This document shows positions 5,764 through 10,435 of a stretch of 10,435 nt of DNA, one piece after another; within the stretch, counting starts at the first letter, position 1; each line of letters opens with the position of its first letter. This DNA is from Candidatus Benthicola azotiphorus. Its GTDB lineage: Bacteria; Gemmatimonadota; Gemmatimonadetes; Palauibacterales; Palauibacteraceae. The translations under genes and the position numbers were made by a program. The notes beneath the pieces were generated by a model that saw only the letters and a program-made list of their open reading frames with translations, made no database searches and was not told where the DNA came from. The stretch spans positions 1 through 10,435 of the forward strand of contig CANPVW010000229.1 of the NCBI GenBank assembly GCA_947581745.1, read 5' to 3'.

Positions 5764-6585
5764 ATGTGCAAGAAGTTCAGTTCAATGTCCACGCTGTTCG
5801 TATTGCTGGCCGGCCTGTCGCTGGCGTGCGGCGGATCGTCGGACGAGGCCGACCCGCTCGACCGGGAGCTGGACCTGGCGATGGCCGGTGACTCGCTGGC
5901 TGTTCCCGGCGATACCGCCATGGCGGTGGCTTCCCGTGGCGACGCTCGGGCCGAGACGCCTGCTGAGACGCCCCGGCGTCGTGATCCGCCGCCCGCCACC
6001 CGGCCACGGACCCAGCCCGCTCCAGACCCGGAGCCGACAGCGCCGACGTACCGTGAGATGTCGGTGTCGGCGGGGACTCTCCTGCGCGTGAGCCTGGACG
6101 AGGAGCTGAGCACGAAGTCGAGCAGCGTCGGTGACCGATTCACGGTGACGCTGCTCGCGCCGGTCACGGACGCCACCGGCGTCGTGATCCCGGCCGGCAC
6201 GAAGATCCGGGGCGAGGTCACGGCCCTCGAGCCATCAGGCTCAGCAGGTCAGCAAGCGATGATCCGGATCGACTTCGGGCAGCTGCTTCTGGACGGGGAG
6301 TCCTACCAGACGGCCCTCACAGTGACCGAGGCGAACGCCACGACACGTGGCCGGAAGAGCACGGGAGAGAAGGCCGTCACGATCGGTGCCGGAGCCGTCG
6401 TGGGAGGCATCCTGGGCCGGGTGATCGGCGGGAACGCCACCGGGACGATCATCGGCGGCGTGGCAGGGGCCGCGGCGGGCACGGCGATCGCCCTGGGCAC
6501 GGGGGACGTGGATGCCGTGCTGGAGGAAGGATCGGAGATGACCCTCCGGGTCGAGGAGAGGATCACGGTCCGGCGACCAGCCTGA
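5764..6585 (+). CDS. lipoprotein with Pro-rich spacer, beta-rich domain and glycine-zipper segment
   Basis: The 273-residue protein begins with a lipoprotein signal peptide ending in LSLAC, with the lipidated Cys at 22. The following residues are Gly-Gly-Ser, with no Asp at +2, so outer-membrane sorting is expected by the E. coli Lol rule. Residues about 23-60 are acidic and Ala-rich; about 60-95 are a Pro/Arg/Thr-rich spacer (RRRDPPPATRPRTQPAPDPE), like the stalks that span the periplasm or peptidoglycan. Residues about 103-190 form a beta-rich domain (GTLLRVSLDEELST, VGDRFTVTLLAPV, GVVIPAGTKIRGEV). Residues about 205-245 are a glycine-zipper-like stretch (GAGAVVGGILGRVIGG, GGVAGAAAGTAIALG), suggesting membrane association or oligomerisation, and a final beta strand region follows. 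I do not know a defined function; an envelope-structural role is inference. It stands alone, divergent from the ABC gene and convergent with ggt. Confidence 0.82.
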   Translation: MCKKFSSMSTLFVLLAGLSLACGGSSDEADPLDRELDLAMAGDSLAVPGDTAMAVASRGDARAETPAETPRRRDPPPATRPRTQPAPDPEPTAPTYREMSVSAGTLLRVSLDEELSTKSSSVGDRFTVTLLAPVTDATGVVIPAGTKIRGEVTALEPSGSAGQQAMIRIDFGQLLLDGESYQTALTVTEANATTRGRKSTGEKAVTIGAGAVVGGILGRVIGGNATGTIIGGVAGAAAGTAIALGTGDVDAVLEEGSEMTLRVEERITVRRPA

Positions 6586-6615
6586 TCCGAGCGCGAGGCG
6601 CCCCGGGCCGGTCAG

Positions 6616-6640
6616 GCGGGCGGCCCGTGCGGCCGCCCGC
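6616..6640. terminator. perfect hairpin between convergent lipoprotein and ggt genes
   Basis: GCGGGCGGCC (6616-6625) and GGCCGCCCGC (6631-6640) pair perfectly over 10 bp around a CGTGC loop. It occupies most of the 61-base gap between two convergent stops, so it could end transcription from both sides. Neither strand has a T-tract after it, so it may act as a pause or RNA-stability element, or work with Rho, instead of as a classic intrinsic terminator. Confidence 0.6.
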
Positions 6641-6646
6641 ACCGAT

Positions 6647-8401
6647 TCAATAGCCGAGCGCCCGTCCTCCCCGGCGCCGGTCGGACGCGCCGAGCAGGAC
6701 CCCGTCGTCGCCGACCTGGATCGACTGCACGTCGCCGCTCATCTCGCCACGCTCCTCCACCACGTGTCCCCTCCGCCGCAGCTCCTGCACGACGCTGTCC
6801 GCCAGCCCGTGGGGCTCGTAGTAGATGCGGTCGGGCAGATGCTGGTGGTGGAACCGCGGTGCGTCCACGGAGGTCCGGACGGGAAGCCCGAAGTCAATGT
6901 AGTTCGTCACGGCCTGGAAGACCGTCGTGATGATCGTCGGCCCTCCAGGCGTGCCCGTCACCAGGTCCGTACGGCCCTCGCGGTCGACCACGATCGTCGG
7001 CGTCATGGCCGACAGCATGCGCTTTCCGGGCTCGATCGCGTTGGCTTCGCCCTGCACCAGGCCGAACTGGTTGGCCACGCCGGGCTTGGACGTGAAATCA
7101 TCCATCTCGTTGTTCAGCAGATAGCCCGCCCCGCGCACCACGACCTTCGACCCGAACCAGCTGTTGATCGTGGTCGTCACCGCGACCGCGTTGCCCTCCG
7201 CGTCCATGATCGAGTAGTGCGTGGTCTGCATCGACTCCTCCGGCACTCGATTGAACACGCGCGAGTCCGAGGCCGAATGCAGGTCGATCGTCGAGGCCAG
7301 TGAGTCGGCGTACGCCTGCGAGAGGAGACGTTCCATCGGGATCTCCACGAAGTCCGGATCCCCGAGGTAGTAGTTGCGGTCGGCGAAGGCCCGACGCATG
7401 GCCTCCACGGCGACGTGCACGTGGTCGGCCGACAGCCATCCCATCGCGCCGAGGTCGAAGTCCTCCACGATGTTCAGGATCTGGCCGAGCGTGATGCCTC
7501 CCGAAGAGGGCGGTGGCATCGTGATGATCTCGTAGCCCCGGTATCCCAGGACGATGGGGTCACGCCACACGGCTTCGTAAGCGGCCAGGTCCTCGTGCGT
7601 GATGATGCCGCCGCCGCGCTGCATCTCGGCCACCGTCGAGTCCGCGATCCAGCCCCGGTAGAAGGCCGCGGCCCCGTCGATCGAGATCGCCTCCAGGGTT
7701 CGGGCGAGGTCGGGCTGCCGGAACACCGTGCCGACCTCCGGCGCCTCGCCGTCCGGGAGGAACGTGGCGGCGGTGGAGGGGAACTGGCGGATGAGGTCCG
7801 CCCTCGACTCGAGCGACTCCAGGTGCCGTGGTCCGAGCACGAAGCCGTCCCGGGCCAGCCGGATCGCCGGCTGCAGGAGGTCCGACCATGGAAGGGTACC
7901 GAAACGCTCCCACGCCGCCCTCATCCCGGCCACGGAGCCCGGCACTCCGGAGGCCAGATGGCCCAGCACCCCGGCGTCCGTCACCCTTCCTTCGGCATCG
8001 AGGAACATGTCGGCGGTCGAGGCGAGCGGCGCCTTCTCCCGGAAGTCGAGTGCCGCGCGGGTGTCGTCCGCCATCCGAGCCACCAGGAACCCGCCACCGC
8101 CGATGTTGCCGGCTTCCGGGTTCACCACGGCGAGCGCGAAGTGGGTGGCCACGGCGGCGTCGACCGCGTTCCCTCCCGCCTGCAGCATGCCGAGACCGGC
8201 TGCGCTTGCCAGCGAATCGGTCGAGACCACCATCCCGTGCACCGCCCGCAACGGGTTGGCCGCCGGAGCGTACCGCCACCCGGGTGGAAAGTCGGGGACG
8301 AGCGGTCGTTCCGTGCTCGGCTCGCTTCCCGTGCATGAGGCCAGGGCCAGCAGCACGAGAAGCGGGAGGCGCCTCGCGTGTCTTCTTCGTGGATGATTCA
8401 T
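6647..8401 (-). CDS. ggt: gamma-glutamyltranspeptidase, lipoprotein form
   Basis: This 584-residue protein is full length for GGT, an Ntn-hydrolase that cleaves the gamma-glutamyl bond of glutathione and related compounds outside the cytoplasm. The precursor self-cleaves before the nucleophile T394 in QTTHYSIMD, giving large and small subunits. Other expected features are DFREKAP (R121, substrate carboxylate binding), NNEMDDF (catalytic-region Asp), a lid-loop-like segment after it, GKRMLSAMTPTI and the PGG oxyanion motif (485-487). The second Ser of the usual SS pair is Ala (A465). The N-terminus has a lipobox LALASC with Cys at 23 and Thr at +2, implying an outer-membrane-anchored enzyme, whereas E. 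coli GGT is soluble and periplasmic. The ATG at 8401 has no Shine-Dalgarno; a promoter-like element ends seven bases before it. The gene is monocistronic, between a convergent lipoprotein gene and a divergent OMP operon. Cephalosporin acylases share the fold but the motifs here fit GGT. Confidence 0.94.
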   Translation of the reverse strand: MNHPRRRHARRLPLLVLLALASCTGSEPSTERPLVPDFPPGWRYAPAANPLRAVHGMVVSTDSLASAAGLGMLQAGGNAVDAAVATHFALAVVNPEAGNIGGGGFLVARMADDTRAALDFREKAPLASTADMFLDAEGRVTDAGVLGHLASGVPGSVAGMRAAWERFGTLPWSDLLQPAIRLARDGFVLGPRHLESLESRADLIRQFPSTAATFLPDGEAPEVGTVFRQPDLARTLEAISIDGAAAFYRGWIADSTVAEMQRGGGIITHEDLAAYEAVWRDPIVLGYRGYEIITMPPPSSGGITLGQILNIVEDFDLGAMGWLSADHVHVAVEAMRRAFADRNYYLGDPDFVEIPMERLLSQAYADSLASTIDLHSASDSRVFNRVPEESMQTTHYSIMDAEGNAVAVTTTINSWFGSKVVVRGAGYLLNNEMDDFTSKPGVANQFGLVQGEANAIEPGKRMLSAMTPTIVVDREGRTDLVTGTPGGPTIITTVFQAVTNYIDFGLPVRTSVDAPRFHHQHLPDRIYYEPHGLADSVVQELRRRGHVVEERGEMSGDVQSIQVGDDGVLLGASDRRRGGRALGY

Positions 8402-8407
8402 CGGATG

Positions 8408-8436
8408 AATGTACTGCTGGCCACCGGGTTCGTCAG
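8408..8436 (-). promoter_or_regulatory. candidate promoter of ggt (predicted leaderless transcript)
   Basis: On the minus strand CTGACG (8431-8436) and TACATT (8408-8413) resemble -35 and -10 boxes (four of six matches each) with a 17-base spacer. The predicted transcription start, about seven bases after the -10, falls on the A of the ggt ATG, which would explain the absence of a ribosome binding site. Confidence 0.42.
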
Positions 8437-8447
8437 TCCCGGCGTCA

Positions 8448-8477
8448 TTGCCACGCGGCTCTCGCGCTCGCCATATT
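8448..8477 (+). promoter_or_regulatory. candidate promoter of the OMP operon
   Basis: TTGCCA (8448-8453, five of six matches to the -35 consensus) is followed after 18 bases by CATATT (8472-8477, four of six matches to the -10). The predicted start near 8484 would leave a 5' leader of about 34 bases before ATG 8518. The -35 boxes of this promoter and the ggt promoter lie back to back, 11 bases apart. Confidence 0.42.
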
Positions 8478-8517
8478 CGGGTTAGTCCAATGGTGACGGC
8501 CTCTTCAGCGAGTGACC

Positions 8518-9174
8518 ATGCGAAAGATCCCGTTTTTCACGCTCCTGCTGCTCGGCCTGGGCTTCGCCCCGCCCGTCGGCGCCCAGGTGACGATCGGAGC
8601 GTTCGGAGACCTGAACCTCGCCGCCGTGAGCGGTGACGCCCCGGAGGATTTCTCGTACGGCGGCAACAGCGGCCTCGGCTTCGGATTGATCGGCGAATTC
8701 CAGATCGCCGACGACGTATGGCTGAGCTTCCAGCCGATGATCAGCAAACGGGGAGCCGGGATCGAGTACAAGTTCGAGGGTGACGAGGACCCGACCCCGA
8801 TCGGGGACATGAACCTCAGCTACTTCGCAGTGCCCATCCTGGCGAAGTTCACGACCGCCGGAAGCAGGGTCTACATCACCAGCGGCATCGACGTCTCGTT
8901 CCTGACCTCGGCGAACATCACGGTCGACGGTTCCGAAACGACGGAAGTGGATGTCAAGGACTCGTTCAAGAGCTACGACGTCGGTCTGGACTTCGGCGTC
9001 GGAAGCCAACTTCCGGTCGGTCCGGTCTGGATCATGCTCGAGGCCCGCTACGAGCAGGGGATCATCAACATCGCGAGCGACAACGTCAGCGAGGACGCGC
9101 TGAAGACGCGTCTGCGATCGAGCGGCCTCCAGCTGTTCGCCGGTGTCCTGCTGCCGCTGGGAGGTGGACGATGA
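8518..9174 (+). CDS. outer-membrane beta-barrel protein (OMP_b-brl type)
   Basis: The 218-residue product has a Sec signal peptide (MRKIPFFTLLLLGLGFAPPVGA, written here in parts as MRKIPFF and a Leu-rich core) with cleavage expected after A22 before Gln. The mature part alternates short amphipathic strands and Gly/Asn/Asp turns: VTIGAFGDLNLAAV, GFGLIGEFQIADDVWLSF, YFAVPILAKF, VYITSGIDVSFL, YDVGLDFGVGSQL, VWIMLEARYEQGI and a final GLQLFAGVLLPLG. The pattern Y-F-A-V-P-I-L-A-K-F followed by a Gly-rich strand is typical of the small porin-like beta-barrel families found across Gram-negative phyla. ATG 8518 is chosen over the GTG at 8512 because it begins directly at the Met-Arg-Lys of the signal peptide. 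The last residue is Arg, not the usual terminal aromatic. It overlaps the next gene by four bases (ATGA), so both are probably translated together. The specific role is unknown. Confidence 0.8.
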   Translation: MRKIPFFTLLLLGLGFAPPVGAQVTIGAFGDLNLAAVSGDAPEDFSYGGNSGLGFGLIGEFQIADDVWLSFQPMISKRGAGIEYKFEGDEDPTPIGDMNLSYFAVPILAKFTTAGSRVYITSGIDVSFLTSANITVDGSETTEVDVKDSFKSYDVGLDFGVGSQLPVGPVWIMLEARYEQGIINIASDNVSEDALKTRLRSSGLQLFAGVLLPLGGGR

Positions 9175-10133
9175 GAACCGTGGAGAGGCTTCTCAGAGCG
9201 TCCGTTCTGGCGCTGGTCGCGGGTTGCGTACTTGCCGGCCCCGCCGGCGCACAGGACTCCGGCGACGCGGAGTGGAAGGCGCCGCACAAGGACGGGCACA
9301 CGTTCAGCCCGATCAGCGGCGTTCCGGACGCCTTCGTGCGCTCGTACATCAACAACGAGGTAGGAATCTCCCACACCTCCTCGACCGAGATCCCCGTCGG
9401 CATCGTCGGTGGCGACACCCTGTTCGCCTCGCGCGGCAGTCTGCTGTTCGTGAACCTGAAGGTGGAGTACCAGCAGGAGATCAAGGACTGGATCGCGTTC
9501 CACGCGCAGTTCGGGGTGTTCGGTCGCCTCGGGACCGGCACTTCTGCCCTCCTGAAGACCGGCGTATCGGCGACGACCGGCTTCGAGCTCGGCTGGCTGC
9601 TCCGGCTGCTGGAGACGGAGCGGGGCTACCTCTCGGCCAGCGTGTTCGCCAGGAACACCAACTTCACCACGATCAACATCGCGGACTTCGTCAATGACAT
9701 CCTCGCCGGCCAATCCTCGGAGCTGGTGAGGAAGACGCCCTCGATGCGGGTCGGAGGCGGACTCAGGTACACGCACGCCTTCAGCCCCCTGATCGGCCTC
9801 GTGAGCTTCGCCGAGACGGGCTGGGGCGAGTCCGTGGACCGGCTGTCGGACGACGAGTGGTTCCTGCGCTTCGGCGCCACGGTGGACTTCGATCTCGCCG
9901 CGGTCGGCTGGCCCCCGATCGGCCTGGCGGCCGGCTACCTCCAGGACTCGTTCCCCGAGGGGGGTGCGGACATCACCGACGTGACGAGGAGCTTCCTGTT
10001 CAGGGTCGGCTTCACCGGGAGAGAAGACCTCGGGCTGGGCCTCAACCTCAACTACACCAGGTTCCCGACCGAGCAGCTCGACAAGACCCTCAACGCGATC
10101 GGTGCCAGCCTCGACATCAAGTACTACTTCTGA
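9171..10133 (+). CDS. secreted, probable outer-membrane beta-barrel protein of unknown function
   Basis: The 320-residue protein starts at ATG 9171 inside ATGA, overlapping the upstream stop, with GGAGGT (9160-9165) five bases before it; translation is probably coupled to the OMP gene. The signal peptide (about residues 1-27) ends at AGAQ, cleaving before Q28. A lipobox-like VAGC (16-19) is also present but is followed by more hydrophobic residues, so ordinary Sec cleavage is preferred. The mature part has repeated amphipathic strands: GSLLFVNLKVEYQQ, WIAFHAQFGVFGRL, YLSASVFARNTNF, MRVGGGLRYTHAF, GLVSFAETGWG, WFLRFGATVDFDLA, IGLAAGYLQDSF, SFLFRVGFTGR and LGLGLNLNYTRF. It ends in SLDIKYYF, a C-terminal aromatic as used for Bam-dependent insertion. 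I cannot name a family. It may work with its neighbours in the same operon, but nothing shows how. Confidence 0.72.
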   Translation: MRTVERLLRASVLALVAGCVLAGPAGAQDSGDAEWKAPHKDGHTFSPISGVPDAFVRSYINNEVGISHTSSTEIPVGIVGGDTLFASRGSLLFVNLKVEYQQEIKDWIAFHAQFGVFGRLGTGTSALLKTGVSATTGFELGWLLRLLETERGYLSASVFARNTNFTTINIADFVNDILAGQSSELVRKTPSMRVGGGLRYTHAFSPLIGLVSFAETGWGESVDRLSDDEWFLRFGATVDFDLAAVGWPPIGLAAGYLQDSFPEGGADITDVTRSFLFRVGFTGREDLGLGLNLNYTRFPTEQLDKTLNAIGASLDIKYYF

Positions 10134-10149
10134 GCGAAGGCGCGTCGAC

Positions 10150-10435
10150 GTGAACCCGGCCGGCGGATCGTCGCCCTCGCTGACCAGGCGAGCAGCCAGG
10201 GCGACCCTGGCGGGCCGGTTCGGAGCGCTGTTCTGGCTCCTCGTGGTCACGATCGCCGTTCCGGTCGTGGTGCCGGACGGGCCGATCATACAACGCAGCA
10301 TGACGGCGGTTCTGTTCATCGCGATGCTGTCGGGCCTGAGGGCGATCTCGCGTCAGCGGCGCCAGCTCATCGGAGGGATGGCGCTCGCGCTGCCGGCGGT
10401 CGTGTTGAGCGTCCTGTCGCTGGGTCTGGAAGTCC
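10150..10435 (+). CDS. multi-span membrane protein, N-terminal part (cut by window end); possibly an ion channel
   Basis: The frame opens at GTG 10150, 16 bases after the previous stop and eight bases after GAAGG (10137-10141), a good ribosome site. It stays open to the window end; 95 residues are visible. After a short Arg-rich cytoplasmic start (LTRRAARATLAGRF) come three hydrophobic segments at about 24-42, 51-64 and 73-94, separated by a Pro/Asp turn and by the basic loop RAISRQRRQ. This layout resembles the N-terminal membrane region of bacterial two-helix potassium channels (Ion_trans_2 proteins), whose pore motif TVGYGD would lie past the window edge. That is inference from a weak pattern; it could be any small polytopic membrane protein. 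By spacing it is the third gene of the OMP operon. Confidence 0.6.
   Translation, partial: MNPAGGSSPSLTRRAARATLAGRFGALFWLLVVTIAVPVVVPDGPIIQRSMTAVLFIAMLSGLRAISRQRRQLIGGMALALPAVVLSVLSLGLEV

Noticed and set aside
7415..8338. Plus-strand open frame of 307 codons opposite ggt
   Set aside because: Low-complexity His/Arg/Gly-rich antisense shadow of a full-length GGT.
9216..9227. Lipobox-like VAGC in the second beta-barrel protein
   Set aside because: The Cys is followed by more hydrophobic residues and a good AGAQ cleavage site, and the protein ends as a barrel (IKYYF), so ordinary Sec cleavage is more likely.
9048..10319. Minus-strand open frame of 423 codons opposite the OMP operon
   Set aside because: Antisense to two signal-peptide-bearing genes with good ribosome sites; its product has no domain or sensible composition.
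1..10435. CRISPR arrays, tRNA or rRNA genes, insertion sequences, phage or defence genes
   Set aside because: No regular spaced direct repeats, no tRNA-like cloverleaf, no transposase or nuclease-defence motif was found in any frame.

Overview
The window is uniformly GC-rich and densely packed, with ten genes on both strands. It has lipoprotein signal peptides, Sec signal peptides on probable outer-membrane beta-barrels, and a CcdA-type thiol-reductant exporter. These point to a high-GC Gram-negative bacterium. The overall look (protein style, OMP-family proteins, many GTG starts) suggests Gemmatimonadota or a similar phylum, but this is an impression and not a proven assignment. I see no tRNA, rRNA, CRISPR array, transposase or phage gene, so this looks like ordinary chromosome rather than a mobile island.

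Left block, plus strand (2-2837): the 3' part of a dephospho-CoA kinase gene runs without a stop into a complete PHP metallo-phosphoesterase domain, giving a CoaE-PHP fusion. Ten bases later comes a DHH/DHHA1 phosphoesterase of the NrnA type. After a 135-base gap there is a small unrecognised protein with a Gly/Asn/His-rich linker encoded by 21-bp tandem repeats. A strong hairpin (2880-2909) closes this block. CoaE adds the 3'-phosphate of CoA, and NrnA-type (and some PHP-type) enzymes remove 3'-phosphate from pAp, the by-product of phosphopantetheine transfer from CoA. The block may therefore be a 3'-phosphoadenylate-handling unit. This is the most interesting idea in the window, and it is inference.

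Middle block (3021-5509): ccdA on the plus strand converges tail-to-tail on a minus-strand ABC exporter half-transporter, the two stop codons sharing the palindrome CTAG. The ABC protein has Asp where the catalytic Glu normally follows Walker B, a feature of one half of many heterodimeric exporters, but no partner gene is next to it.

Right block (5764-10435): a lipoprotein with a Pro-rich spacer, a beta-rich domain and a glycine-zipper segment converges on a lipoprotein-type gamma-glutamyltranspeptidase, with a perfect 10-bp hairpin between them. The ggt gene diverges from a plus-strand operon of two signal-peptide-bearing beta-barrel-like proteins (4-base ATGA overlap) followed by a multi-span membrane protein cut by the window end. 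The ggt/OMP intergenic region carries plausible back-to-back promoters; the ggt one would give a leaderless mRNA.

No gap exceeds 300 bases. The largest is 5510-5763 (254 bases), between the divergent ABC gene and the lipoprotein gene. It holds a candidate -10 element for the ABC gene, two short hairpins (5624-5642 and 5701-5728) and the lipoprotein ribosome binding site.
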